47,721 nt of DNA, from assembly GCA_050732775.1 (NCBI GenBank), contig JBOHRN010000028.1, positions 1-47,721 of the forward strand, written 5' to 3'. Position numbers and translations under genes: made by a program. The notes beneath the pieces were generated by a model. That model was not told the origin of the DNA and made no database searches. It saw nothing but the letters and a program-made list of their open reading frames with translations. The stretch is from JBOHRN01 sp050732775. Its GTDB lineage: Bacteria; Gemmatimonadota; Gemmatimonadetes; Longimicrobiales; Longimicrobiaceae. Positions 7,814 through 16,302 of this stretch are shown here, piece after piece. Every line of letters begins with the position of its first letter. Position 1 is the first letter of the stretch.

Positions 7814-10047
7814 AGCACGCTTTTTTCTCCCTGCTCGCTGCCGGGATCGCCCTCAGCCACCCCCTCCACGCCCAGCAGGGCGGCGAGGTACCAGACTTCG
7901 TGCTGGCCGAGGTGGTGGTAACCGTGACCCGGTCCGAGGCCCGGCTCCTCGACCTGCCGCGCAAGGTAGAAGTCATCAGCCAGCTCGACTTGGAGCGAAC
8001 GGTTTCGGAAGACCTGGCTACCCTGCTGAAAAATGAGGCGGCGGTGGACGTGATCGAGTACCCGGGGCTGTTGGCCGGGATCGGCGTGCGCGGTTTCCGG
8101 CCCGAGTTCAGCGGCATCAACCGCCGTACCTTGTTGTTGATTGACGGCCGGCCGGCCGGGGCCAGCAACCTGGCCACCTTCGACCTCTCCGGGCTGGAGC
8201 GGATCGAGATCCTCAAGGGGCCGGGCTCGGCCCTCTACGGCTCGAGCGCCATGGGGGGGGTAGTAAACCTGATCCCCCGCCGCTCCCGAGACCAGCTGCA
8301 CGGCTCGCTCACCGCTGGGTACGGGAGCTTCCAGACCAGCGAGTTCGCCGCCCGCATGGGGGGACGGCTCAGCGAAGGGATCGACCTGGACGCGGGTTTT
8401 CGCCGCTTCCAGCGGGGCGCCGACTTCCGTATCGGCGGCGGAAATACTTTGCGCGGAATCTTCGGCGAAGATCGAGCGGTCAAGCTTTACCCCGACGGCA
8501 CCACCCGTGAAGTGCCGGAGGTGGGCGACGGCGTGAGGCGCGAAAACAGCCGCTACGACTACTGGTCCGGCGATGTCCGGCTGGGCGTCGAAGTGGGTGG
8601 CGGCTGGCGGATGGAGACGCGCGGCGAGCTGTTCACCGCCGACGGCGTCGAGACTCCGGGCGACTTGACGTCGGAGACCCCTTTCGACGGCCGCAAGAAC
8701 CTCGAGCGGCGGAGCTGGCAGGCGTCTCTCGGGGGCGAGCTCGGCGTGCACCGGCTGCTGGCGCGCCTTTTCCGGGGGGAACAGAGCACCGACTTCTTCA
8801 ACCTTTTCGCCGATCCCCCCTTCGTGAGCTTCGTGGGCGGGGAGGTCACGAAGGGGCTCCAGCTCCAGGACGAGATCCGGCTCCCGCCCGGCAGTATCAC
8901 CGCGGGGCTAGACGTCACCGGAGCGGTGGCCGAGGGCCGCTCCTTCGCGGACGCCGATACGCCGCGTGCTCCCTTTAGCCCGGACTACGCCACAGGCTCG
9001 GTGGCGGTCTTCGCCGAAGGGCGCTTCCATCTCTTCGGCGACCGCCTGACCACCACTCTGGGCGGCCGCTTCGACCGCGTCTCCCTGGAGCTGCTCGAGA
9101 CTCCCCTGCGGGGCGACGTGGAGCCCGGGGAAGAGACCTTTTACACCTTTAACCCTTCCGCGGGGCTGCAACTTCGAGTGGCCGAAGGGTTGCGGCTGCG
9201 GAGCACGGTGGGCCGGGCGTTCGTGGCGCCCAACGCCTTTACCCGCGCGGGGCTGGCCGCGCTGGGGGAGGGGAGCGGTAGCGTCAGTTTGACCATCGGC
9301 AACCCGGCGGTAAAACCCGAGAGGTCCGTGACCAACGACCTGGGCGTGGATTTTAGGCGGCCCCTAGCCGGGGTCGAGGCGGGGGTAACCCTTTTCAGCA
9401 CCCGGGTGGAGGAGCGCATCACCAGTGTGTTCGCCTTCTTCCCCGAGGGAGAACGCCCGTTTACCGAGGGGGGCGACGAGGTGCGGCAGCTGTTAACTTA
9501 CGTAAACGCGGCCGGGGCGAGCATGCGGGGCGTCGAGTGGAATCTCGCTTACGACCTGGGCGCCCGGTTTGGCTACCCGTGGTCGCTCCGGCTCTTCGCC
9601 AACGCCACCCACATGCTCGCAGCCGAAGAGTCGGCGGCGGCGACGTTCGTGGACAGCGGCCGCTTCGCCGCCGGAGACACGCTGCGGCCGGAGGAGGTGT
9701 TCGAGGCGGTGGTATTCGGAGACCCGGTGAGCGCCGAGATCAAGAATGTAGCCGGCCTGAACTTGAACTACGGAGCCGAGTACGACGATCTGGAGCGGTG
9801 GTACGCACGGCTCAGCGGACGCTACGTGGGCGAGCGGCTCGACACCGACTTCAGCGATTTCTCGGATATCTCCGACATCCGCTACCCACCCGCGATGACG
9901 CTCGATCTGGCCGCGGGCTTGCGCTGGGGAGGGCGCTACCGGGCCGACCTCGCGGTGACCAACCTAACCGACGAGAACGTCTACGAGGTGCGCGGATTCA
10001 ACCTGCCGGGAAGGTCGTTGCGGCTGGCTTTGACGGCCGAGTTCTGA
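7810..10047 (+). CDS. btuB: TonB-dependent outer-membrane receptor, probably for cobalamin
   Basis: A 745-residue outer-membrane beta-barrel receptor. Signal peptide 1-22 (ends PLHAQQ) is followed by a TonB-box-like DFVLAEVVVTVTR. The plug domain covers about residues 40-155 with GIGVRGFRPEFSGINRR, LLLIDGRP and LERIEILKGPGSALYGSSAMGGVVNLI. The 22-strand barrel follows and ends in a C-terminal Phe (LRLALTAEF), the BAM recognition signal. Substrate assignment rests on the riboswitch and on coupling to btuFCD; sequence alone would only say TonB receptor. It implies an outer membrane and a TonB-ExbBD system elsewhere. Confidence 0.9.
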   Translation: MKHAFFSLLAAGIALSHPLHAQQGGEVPDFVLAEVVVTVTRSEARLLDLPRKVEVISQLDLERTVSEDLATLLKNEAAVDVIEYPGLLAGIGVRGFRPEFSGINRRTLLLIDGRPAGASNLATFDLSGLERIEILKGPGSALYGSSAMGGVVNLIPRRSRDQLHGSLTAGYGSFQTSEFAARMGGRLSEGIDLDAGFRRFQRGADFRIGGGNTLRGIFGEDRAVKLYPDGTTREVPEVGDGVRRENSRYDYWSGDVRLGVEVGGGWRMETRGELFTADGVETPGDLTSETPFDGRKNLERRSWQASLGGELGVHRLLARLFRGEQSTDFFNLFADPPFVSFVGGEVTKGLQLQDEIRLPPGSITAGLDVTGAVAEGRSFADADTPRAPFSPDYATGSVAVFAEGRFHLFGDRLTTTLGGRFDRVSLELLETPLRGDVEPGEETFYTFNPSAGLQLRVAEGLRLRSTVGRAFVAPNAFTRAGLAALGEGSGSVSLTIGNPAVKPERSVTNDLGVDFRRPLAGVEAGVTLFSTRVEERITSVFAFFPEGERPFTEGGDEVRQLLTYVNAAGASMRGVEWNLAYDLGARFGYPWSLRLFANATHMLAAEESAAATFVDSGRFAAGDTLRPEEVFEAVVFGDPVSAEIKNVAGLNLNYGAEYDDLERWYARLSGRYVGERLDTDFSDFSDISDIRYPPAMTLDLAAGLRWGGRYRADLAVTNLTDENVYEVRGFNLPGRSLRLALTAEF

Positions 10048-10059
10048 GCGCCGGCCAAC

Positions 10060-10086
10060 GAGCTGGCTGCAAAGCGAAGCCAGCTC
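10060..10086 (+). other. stem-loop after btuB
   Basis: GAGCTGGCT 10060-10068 pairs perfectly with AGCCAGCTC 10078-10086, loop of nine bases, followed by GATTTGACGG. The T-run is too poor to call it a terminator; it may stabilise the btu mRNA 3' end or attenuate read-through into the phosphatase gene. Confidence 0.5.
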
Positions 10087-10197
10087 GATTTGACGGATTA
10101 CTTTGCCCGCGAAGGGGAGGGTCGTGCAGGTAGACGAGAATATTGCTGTCGATTAGATTACTAGCGCCAGAGGCAGGGCACCTTTAGCCCCCCTACA

Positions 10198-10815
10198 GTG
10201 CTCAAACTCACGCTCGTCCGCCACGCCCCCACCGCCTGGAATGAAGCCAAGCGCTACCAGGGGTGGGGCGACCTCGGCCTGTCAACGGTAGGGCGCGCGC
10301 GAGCCCGACGGCTCGCGGAACGTCTGCAGGGACGCCGCTTTGACCGGGTGGTGTGCAGCGACCTGCGCCGGGCGCGCGAAACCGCCGAGCTGATCGTGCC
10401 CGGCCAGGAGGTCACCTGCGACCTTCGTCTGCGCGAAATGAACTTCGGGGCGTGGGAGGGGCTCACCCGGGGCGAGTGCCGAAAGAGGTTCGGGGAGAGA
10501 TACCGAGCTTGGACCAAGGACCCGACCACGCACCCCCCGCCCGGCGGAGAGACGCTGGCCGGCTTCGAGGAGCGGGTGCGGCGGGCGGCCGACGAACTCC
10601 CCAGCGCGGGCACTTGCTTGGCGGTGGGTCACGCGGGCACCATGCGGATACTCCTTTCCCGGGCGCTGGGGGTTCCATTTGCCGCCACCATGCGGCTGCG
10701 CATCTCCGGCTGTGCCCTCACCGAGGTGGAGCTGCACCCGGACGGAGGCGCCACCGTGCTCAACTTGAACGACGCCTCTCATCTGGCCGGGCTAGCCGAG
10801 GGGCTATCGCCGTGA
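10198..10815 (+). CDS. cobC: histidine phosphatase, probable alpha-ribazole phosphatase
   Basis: A 205-residue member of the phosphoglycerate-mutase-like histidine phosphatases. The catalytic phospho-His is in LVRHAPT (R8, H9); R58 in DLRRARETA, E80 in REMNFGAWEG and H145 in AVGHAGTM complete the active site. CobC removes phosphate from alpha-ribazole-5'-phosphate in assembly of the lower B12 ligand, and GAWEGLTRGE with PPGGETL is typical of the CobC branch. Position 150 bases behind btuB supports a B12 role, but general broad-specificity phosphatases look similar. The GTG start has no visible Shine-Dalgarno sequence. Confidence 0.72.
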   Translation: MLKLTLVRHAPTAWNEAKRYQGWGDLGLSTVGRARARRLAERLQGRRFDRVVCSDLRRARETAELIVPGQEVTCDLRLREMNFGAWEGLTRGECRKRFGERYRAWTKDPTTHPPPGGETLAGFEERVRRAADELPSAGTCLAVGHAGTMRILLSRALGVPFAATMRLRISGCALTEVELHPDGGATVLNLNDASHLAGLAEGLSP

Positions 10816-10823
10816 GGGCATAC

Positions 10824-10855
10824 GAAAAGCGCCGCCGGGAAAATCCGGCGGCGCT
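10824..10855 (-). terminator. intrinsic terminator, minus strand
   Basis: An 11-bp GC-rich stem (arms at 10828-10838 and 10845-10855, six-base loop) is followed on the minus strand by TTTT. On the plus strand the same hairpin lacks a T-run but could still help end the cobC transcript. It lies 69 bases downstream of the small minus-strand reading frame at 10924-10989. Confidence 0.65.
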
Positions 10856-10923
10856 GCCCGTCACTTCTGCCGCAACCTGACGCGACCCCGGAGGATCGGC
10901 CGACGCGGAAGAGTGGTGCGTCG

Positions 10924-10989
10924 TTACTGGCAGCCGACTGGATGATCGCTTGCCCGGGTCTGGTTGCTGGCAGGTCCGTCGTTTGACAA
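10924..10989 (-). CDS. candidate 21-residue peptide with extended Shine-Dalgarno sequence
   Basis: A TTG at 10989 directly follows AGGAGGTGATCC (minus strand, 10990-11001), a 12-base complement of the conserved 16S rRNA 3' end, which is far stronger than any other ribosome site in the window. The frame encodes MSNDGPASNQTRASDHPVGCQ-like residues (21 in all, one Cys near the end) and ends at TAA 10924-10926. No family is recognised. A promoter-like pair lies upstream (11036-11063) and a terminator downstream (10824-10855), so a transcript of about 200 bases is possible. It may instead be a non-coding RNA or a leader peptide. Confidence 0.4.
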   Translation of the reverse strand: MSNDGPASNQTRASDHPVGCQ

Positions 10990-11001
10990 GGATCACCTCC
11001 T
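10990..11001 (-). promoter_or_regulatory. extended Shine-Dalgarno sequence
   Basis: AGGAGGTGATCC on the minus strand is an uninterrupted complement to the 16S rRNA tail GGATCACCTCCT. It decides the TTG start at 10989. Confidence 0.5.
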
Positions 11002-11035
11002 ATCTAAGGGTGGAACATCGGGCTGTACGGATACC

Positions 11036-11063
11036 ATGATAACTGCCCGCCCGGCACGCGCAA
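11036..11063 (-). promoter_or_regulatory. weak promoter candidate for the small minus-strand unit
   Basis: On the minus strand TTGCGC (11063-11058) and TATCAT (11041-11036) are 16 bases apart. This would start transcription near 11030, about 30 bases before the extended Shine-Dalgarno sequence. Confidence 0.3.
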
Positions 11064-11159
11064 GTCCCCCCCATTCGGAAGGGTGGTGGCGGGCGGCGGC
11101 TCGGGTTAAGATGGGGGTCGAGCGTCGGCCTCCCTCCCCCGCGCCGGCACCAGACAACG

Positions 11160-11675
11160 ATGACCGAAGAGGACCAGACGCCCGCCGAACAGAAGGATAT
11201 CTTCTCCGGCGACCCCGATGACACAGGGTCTATCGACGCCATCGTGGCGGCCCTCTACCGGGGCGTCTCCTTCACTCCCGACGGCGAGCCGGAATGGGAC
11301 CATCTGCGCCGGCTCTTTCTCCCCACCGCCCGGCTCGTACCCCCCCGCGCCGACGGCAACGACAAGCCGGTGGCCGTCGACGTGGATACCTGGCTGGCCG
11401 AGTCGCGGCAGAGCTTGAAAAGCGGGCGCTCGAGTTTTGCCGAGACCGGCTTCCACGAGGAGGAGATCGCCCGCGGGTCAAAGCGGTACGGTAACCTTGC
11501 CCAAGTCTTTAGCGTCTACCGGGCGCGCCGGGCGCCCGGTGACTCAGAGGTGGTCCAGCGCGGCGTCAACTCGATCCAACTGGTCAAGAGCCGGGGGCGC
11601 TGGTGGATAGCCTCCATCGTGTGGGAGGTGGAGAGGCCCGAGGCACCCATCCCCGAGGAGTATCTGCACGTCTAA
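11160..11675 (+). CDS. NTF2/SnoaL-like protein
   Basis: A 171-residue soluble protein without signal peptide. IDAIVAALYRGVSF followed by DHLRRLFLPTARLVPP at the start and GVNSIQLVKSRGRWWIASIVWEVE at the end are the hallmarks of the NTF2/SnoaL fold (DUF4440-like), in which a cone-shaped barrel binds a small ligand. Conserved catalytic residues are not evident, so the ligand and reaction stay open. No Shine-Dalgarno sequence precedes the ATG. Its stop codon lies inside the stem of the terminator at 11671-11712; no same-strand partner is close. Confidence 0.72.
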   Translation: MTEEDQTPAEQKDIFSGDPDDTGSIDAIVAALYRGVSFTPDGEPEWDHLRRLFLPTARLVPPRADGNDKPVAVDVDTWLAESRQSLKSGRSSFAETGFHEEEIARGSKRYGNLAQVFSVYRARRAPGDSEVVQRGVNSIQLVKSRGRWWIASIVWEVERPEAPIPEEYLHV

Positions 11676-11712
11676 ACGAGGCCCCGGCCGTCGGGCCGGG
11701 GCCTCGTTTAGA
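11671..11712. terminator. bidirectional terminator between convergent genes
   Basis: A perfect 19-bp inverted repeat (11671-11689 with 11694-11712, loop GTCG) begins with TCTAAACGAGG and ends with CCTCGTTTAGA. It contains the TAA stop of the NTF2-like gene and lies between it and the convergent lipoprotein gene ending at 11732. The flanking arms give short T-rich tails (CGTTTAGA) in both directions. Confidence 0.75.
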
Positions 11713-11731
11713 CGGAGGCGGCGAAGCCAGC

Positions 11732-12388
11732 TCAGTCATTACCCCCCGGTTCCCAGCTGAATGAGCGGCTGAACTCCCGCCCGCACACCGTCCCCTCTAC
11801 CACCCGGGTGCCGTCTTCGGGCTCGATGGTACGGGTGACGTCGATTTCGCAGCTACCGTCGCGTCCGTCGGCGGTGCTCCACGCGACCGCGCCCACCTGG
11901 GTGAGGGTCTGGGTGCCCGAGCGGCGGCCGTCCACCCGCCGCACGTTCGCGTCGATCTGGAGGTTCGGATCGCCGCCCACGGTGACCTCGGTACCCTGCG
12001 CCGCGAAGGTGCAGCCGACCGGTGTTTTCACCGCGCTGATGGTAGCGGTCATGGTGCCGGTGTCACTGTCTCTTTGGCCCGACACCTCTCCATCTACTAT
12101 TACCTGTCCGCCCAGCGGGCAGTCACGGGTGCGGGTGTAGCTTCCCTCGAAGACGAGGTCGGCGTTTACCGATCCCGGCGCCAACGAGGCGTTGAACTGC
12201 TGGTTCTCACTCGCCTCCGAGGCGGCGCCCTCGGTACCCTGATCGGCGAGCTCGGCGAACAGAACGCCCAACGCTTCCGCCTCGGCTTGCGACAGCCCCC
12301 CCGGGGCCGGCTCTAGCGCCGAGTCCTCACAGCCGGCTAGCCCCCAGACGAGCGCCAGCGCCATGGTGCCACGGATCCTTGCGTTCAT
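11732..12388 (-). CDS. hypothetical lipoprotein
   Basis: A 218-residue protein of unknown family. The start at 12388 is set by AGGAGG six bases upstream and by a lipoprotein signal peptide MNARIRGTMALALVWGLAGC (lipid-attached Cys20). After a Gln/Glu/Ala-rich linker the rest, about 75-218, is beta-rich with an even number of Cys (DCPLGG, VGCTFAA, GSCEID, GTVCGREF) that could form disulfides. The start seen without this correction (12454) would put the lipobox too far inside. It sits alone and is convergent with the NTF2-like gene. Confidence 0.75.
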   Translation of the reverse strand: MNARIRGTMALALVWGLAGCEDSALEPAPGGLSQAEAEALGVLFAELADQGTEGAASEASENQQFNASLAPGSVNADLVFEGSYTRTRDCPLGGQVIVDGEVSGQRDSDTGTMTATISAVKTPVGCTFAAQGTEVTVGGDPNLQIDANVRRVDGRRSGTQTLTQVGAVAWSTADGRDGSCEIDVTRTIEPEDGTRVVEGTVCGREFSRSFSWEPGGND

Positions 12389-12566
12389 GGTAATCCTCCT
12401 GTGAAGTGGTGTCGGCCGGGCCCCGGTGGCGCCGGCCGTGTGCTTCACCCCCACCGTACACGGAGCCAGCCGGAAGCGTTGGGTCCAGGGCCCCGGCCGT
12501 TGCCCCGGCTCCCCCCTTGCCCTACCTTGCCGGGCGGGTACTGCCTATCACAGCGCGAGGTGAACT

Positions 12567-13985
12567 TTGGCGGAAAAGAGTGCGCATAACAGCTTCGACG
12601 TCGTAGTGATCGGCGCCGGGCCGGGCGGGTACGTGGCGGCCATCAGGGCCGCCCAGCTGGGCTACCGGACCGCGTGCGTAGAAGACGACGCCCTGGGCGG
12701 TGTCTGTCTCAACTGGGGGTGCATCCCCACCAAGGCACTGTTGGAGAGCTCGGCCCTGATCCGGCAGCTGGACCACGCCAAGGAGTTCGGGGTCACCGTG
12801 GGCGAGGTCAAGAGCGACCTCAAACAGGCGGTCAAGCGCTCGCGCCAGGTCTCCGACAAACTGGTCAAGGGGATCGGCTTCTTGTTTAAGAAGAACCAGG
12901 TCACCCATCTCCCCGGCCGGGGAAAGTTGCTCGGCAAGGGCAAGGTCGAGGTCACGGATAAGGAGGGGGAAAAGCAGCGGACCATCTCGGCCGAGCACGT
13001 CATCCTGGCCACCGGGTCGCGGCCCAAGGACCTCCCGTTCCTCAAGATAGACCACCAGCGGGTGTGGGACTCCACCGACGCCATGCTAGCCGAGACCCCT
13101 CCCAAGTCGCTCGCCATCGTGGGGGCGGGCGCCGTGGGCTGCGAGTACGCCGACGTGTACGCGGCCTTCGGCACCGAGGTGATCTTGATCGAGGCGCTGG
13201 AGCGCATCCTCCCGGTGGAGGACAAGGACGTCTCCGCGGTGGTCGAGAAGAGCTTCAAGAAGCGGGGGATGAAAGTCCTCACCGGCACCCAACTCGAGCA
13301 GAGTGAAGCGGGTAAGAACGGCGTCAAGCTCACCGTCAAGAACGCACGGGGGAAGAGCGAGACCGCCCTGGTCGAGCGCGTACTGTGCGCCATCGGCCGC
13401 GCCCCCAACGTGGAGGAGCTGGGTCTGGAAGAGGCCGGGGTCGAGCTCACCGAACGCGGCTTCGTCAAGATCGACGCCCAGACCCGGACCAGCGCCAAGA
13501 GTGTCTACGCCATCGGCGACCTGGCCGGCCCCCCCCTGCTGGCCCACAAAGGGTCCCACGAGGGAGTCGCCGCGGTGGAGCACATCCACGGAGACGAGCA
13601 CGCGGGCGTCGACTACACCAACATACCGGCGTGTACCTACTGCCACCCCGAAGTGGCGTCGATGGGGCTCACCGAGGAGCGCGCCCGCGAGGAGGGGCAT
13701 GAGGTGGAGGTGGGCGTTTTCCCCTGGAGCGCCAACGGGCGGGCGCTCACCGCGGGAGAGAGCGAGGGGTTTGTCAAGATCGTGCGAGACAAGAAGTACT
13801 CCGAGCTACTCGGCGCCCACATCGTGGGGCCGCACGCCACCGAGCTGATCTCCGAATTCGTGGTGGGGCGCCATCTGGAGACCACCGTCGAGGAGATGGA
13901 CCGGGCCATGCACCCCCACCCCACCCTCTCGGAGGCGGTGGGAGAGGCCGCCTTGGCCGCCTTGGGGCGGGCGCTCCACATCTGA
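12567..13985 (+). CDS. lpdA: dihydrolipoyl dehydrogenase (E3)
   Basis: A 472-residue FAD disulfide oxidoreductase that reoxidises dihydrolipoamide in 2-oxoacid dehydrogenase complexes and glycine cleavage, giving NADH. FAD site VVIGAGPGGYVAAIRAAQLG, redox disulfide C47/C52 in GGVCLNWGCIPTKAL, NAD site AIVGAGAVGCEYADVYAAFG, second FAD motif YAIGDLAG, and the C-terminal dimer motif HPHPTLSE with catalytic H451 and E456 are all present. The TTG start has GAGGTGA just upstream. No E1 or E2 gene is adjacent, so it probably serves complexes encoded elsewhere. Confidence 0.95.
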   Translation: MAEKSAHNSFDVVVIGAGPGGYVAAIRAAQLGYRTACVEDDALGGVCLNWGCIPTKALLESSALIRQLDHAKEFGVTVGEVKSDLKQAVKRSRQVSDKLVKGIGFLFKKNQVTHLPGRGKLLGKGKVEVTDKEGEKQRTISAEHVILATGSRPKDLPFLKIDHQRVWDSTDAMLAETPPKSLAIVGAGAVGCEYADVYAAFGTEVILIEALERILPVEDKDVSAVVEKSFKKRGMKVLTGTQLEQSEAGKNGVKLTVKNARGKSETALVERVLCAIGRAPNVEELGLEEAGVELTERGFVKIDAQTRTSAKSVYAIGDLAGPPLLAHKGSHEGVAAVEHIHGDEHAGVDYTNIPACTYCHPEVASMGLTEERAREEGHEVEVGVFPWSANGRALTAGESEGFVKIVRDKKYSELLGAHIVGPHATELISEFVVGRHLETTVEEMDRAMHPHPTLSEAVGEAALAALGRALHI

Positions 13986-14071
13986 TCCGAGAGTAGCCGC
14001 CGGCGCGCGTAAGCCCTTCTGGCTGGCACGCCCCCTGCGCTCGGCAAGCCAGCGTTAACCAGAGCGCCACT

Positions 14072-14737
14072 ATGCTCAACCTAATCAAGAAGTTCCTGCG
14101 CCCCACCCTGCGGCAACAGCTCGAGGACGGCGTCCGCGAGGCGCTGCGTAACTACGCCGACCGTAACAGCGTTCCCGACCTGCGCGTATACGTCTCCACC
14201 GACTTAGTCCCCGTGGGGGTCGACCCCGGGTTGTGGGCGGCGGACGAGGCGGCCCACCTGCGCGGTTTCGCGGTACAGTGGGCGCGCGACAACGGCATCG
14301 GCGGTTCCGGCTTCGAGTTGGAGGTGGTAATGCTGGACACCAAGCGGGAGTTCGCCTTCGTCAAGACGGTGGGACCCGAGCGGGAGCGTGCCCGCGAGAA
14401 GCCCCTGGTGGCCCACCCGCCACCCTCCGGGGGGAGCGGTGAGGCGGTGCTGGAGGTGGTTTCGTCTCCAGCCCTGAGGGAACCGCTGCGGGTCAAGGAC
14501 ACTCTCACGGTGGGGCGCAAGAAGGACGGCGAGACCACCGGCGTGGGCGACCGTTACATGTCGGCCCGGCACGCCCGCTTCTACTTCGAGGACGGACGGT
14601 TCTGGGTGACCGACCTCGACTCCAAGAACCGGACCTTCGTGAACGAGGAGCCCATCCCCCCGCACGAACCCCGCGACCTCCGGGACGGCGACTCGGTGAA
14701 AATGGGAAACACCACCCTGCGGGTTTCTCTCAAGTGA
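14072..14737 (+). CDS. FHA-domain protein (FhaA-like, first of operon)
   Basis: A 221-residue cytoplasmic phosphothreonine reader. The C-terminal FHA domain runs from about 125 to 221: LTVGRKKDG, YMSARHARFYFEDGRFWVTDLDSKNRTFVNEEPI, with the key Arg, Ser-x-x-His and Asn residues present. The N-terminal 100 residues (FLRPTLRQQLEDGVREALRNY, then YVSTDLVPVGVDPG) resemble the DUF3662 module of actinobacterial FhaA in size and arrangement, an inference from layout. It begins the kinase/cell-wall operon; its TGA overlaps the next GTG start. It probably binds the phosphorylated form of the kinase or of a cell-wall partner. Confidence 0.85.
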   Translation: MLNLIKKFLRPTLRQQLEDGVREALRNYADRNSVPDLRVYVSTDLVPVGVDPGLWAADEAAHLRGFAVQWARDNGIGGSGFELEVVMLDTKREFAFVKTVGPERERAREKPLVAHPPPSGGSGEAVLEVVSSPALREPLRVKDTLTVGRKKDGETTGVGDRYMSARHARFYFEDGRFWVTDLDSKNRTFVNEEPIPPHEPRDLRDGDSVKMGNTTLRVSLK

Positions 14738-16302
14738 CCGACACACTCCTGGTTTGGATTACCCGCGCCCTCCTGATCGCACTGGGGCTCGGCGCCTTCT
14801 TTCAACTACTCAGCTGGCTCCGCTGGGCTCGCCAGGAGAGACGGGAGAGGTGGACCGTGCTGGTGGGGGCGGGGATGGTCATCCTGGCTCTGGTCTACGC
14901 CTTGGGGCACGCCCGGCTGCTGGGGAACCGGGAAGAGATCGAGGAGGGGCGCATGCGCTACTCCCGCTGGGGAGACGCCCGCCTGGCCGAGCAGCGCTGG
15001 GGCGAGGTGCGCGGCTGGCTGCTGGGCTGCGGCGGCGGAGATGACGACGCCCTGGCTTCGTACGCCTTGCGGGAAGGCATGGTGGAGCGGGTGTATCCTC
15101 TCCAGGAAGCGACCGCGAATCTGATCGGCACCCCCGAGGGCGAGCGGGACTACACGGTGGAGCGGCTCTACGCCTCCCGCTTGCGAGAAACCAGCGGGTG
15201 GAGCGAGGAGGGGCGGCTCCACCCCGCGGGCACGGACCTGCGGCTGGCCCTCTGCGCCGACGCCAGCGGACGGGCGTGGGAGCTCCTGCGGCAGACCGGG
15301 CGGCAGGGGGCGCTGATCGCCCTGGACGTGCGCACCGGTGAAGTGGTGGCGTACGCGGCTACCGGCGAGCCGGAAGACCCGCCCCTCGGCATCCAGCGGT
15401 ACGCGGCACCGGGCTCGGTGTTCAAGCTCGCCCTCGCCGCCCTCTGGTGGGAGTTGGGGTTACCAGACAAAACCATCCCCTGCCCGAGCGAAATCAGGGC
15501 CGGCAATCGGAGTATCTCCAACTACCAGGGCCGCGGCTACGGAAGCGTGGAAGGGCCCGCGGGGATGCTGCGCATCTCGTGCAACACGGCGGCGGTCTCT
15601 ATGGCTCTGGAGATGCGCGAGAGGTTCGGGGTAGAACCGTTCGAGGAGCACTACCCGGCCTTCGGATTCGAAGTGTACTCCGAAGAGCCGCCCGGGGACG
15701 ACGATGGCTTCTGGCGCACCACTTCGGAGCGCTGGAGGAGCCGCATGACCCCGCCCCCAGCCCGAATTCGCATGTCTCCCGAGACATCCGGCTTCGAGTG
15801 GGGGCTGCTGGGCATCGGCCAGGGGCCGGTTGACGTAACCGTGATCCACCTAGCCCGCTTCCTGCAAGCGATCGGCAACGGCGGGGTAATGCTGGCACCC
15901 ACCCTGGAGTGGGAGCTGGCGCGCCAAGCAGAGAAGCAGACCGAGACAGAGACGGAGCCGGCAGGGACACGGGTGATGAGCCCGGAGACTTCGCACCGGC
16001 TCCAAGCGGCCATGCTAGAGGTGGTCCGCAGCGGCACTGCCCGCAGCGTGGCCGACCGGCTGGAGGGAACCGGCTGGTCTCTGGGAGGCAAGACCGGCAC
16101 CGCCCAGGTCTTCCGGCAAGCCGACGACGGCTGGTTCGGCTCGCTGCTTTTCGACCCCTCGGGGCAAGCCAGGTACGCGGTGATAGCGTACCTGGTGGGC
16201 GGGGGACCGGGCGGCCGCCAACCCGCTGCCGCCGCGGCGGGGCTTGCCCGCTCGCTAGTGGAGCGCGAGCGGGCGGAAGGCTCCGAAGAGGAGAGCCCGT
16301 GA
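14734..16302 (+). CDS. class B penicillin-binding protein (transpeptidase, PbpA/FtsI-like)
   Basis: A 522-residue membrane-anchored peptidoglycan transpeptidase. Two hydrophobic segments (about 5-25 and 42-60) precede the external part. Active-site motifs are in order: S228-V-F-K231 (APGSVFK), S282-C-N284 and K453-T-G (GGKTGTAQ). GMVERVYPLQEATANLIG is the pedestal motif seen in PbpA/FtsI proteins. It is shorter than FtsI or PBP2 and close to PbpA of Actinobacteria. It overlaps both neighbours by four bases and should work with the SEDS protein encoded next. Confidence 0.9.
   Translation: MTDTLLVWITRALLIALGLGAFFQLLSWLRWARQERRERWTVLVGAGMVILALVYALGHARLLGNREEIEEGRMRYSRWGDARLAEQRWGEVRGWLLGCGGGDDDALASYALREGMVERVYPLQEATANLIGTPEGERDYTVERLYASRLRETSGWSEEGRLHPAGTDLRLALCADASGRAWELLRQTGRQGALIALDVRTGEVVAYAATGEPEDPPLGIQRYAAPGSVFKLALAALWWELGLPDKTIPCPSEIRAGNRSISNYQGRGYGSVEGPAGMLRISCNTAAVSMALEMRERFGVEPFEEHYPAFGFEVYSEEPPGDDDGFWRTTSERWRSRMTPPPARIRMSPETSGFEWGLLGIGQGPVDVTVIHLARFLQAIGNGGVMLAPTLEWELARQAEKQTETETEPAGTRVMSPETSHRLQAAMLEVVRSGTARSVADRLEGTGWSLGGKTGTAQVFRQADDGWFGSLLFDPSGQARYAVIAYLVGGGPGGRQPAAAAAGLARSLVERERAEGSEEESP

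Noticed and set aside
10986..11010. Plus-strand AAGGATCACCTCCTATCTAAGG as a scar of a 16S rRNA 3' end
   Set aside because: The match is only about 20 bases and nothing upstream resembles the conserved end of 16S rRNA; an extended Shine-Dalgarno sequence on the minus strand explains it better.
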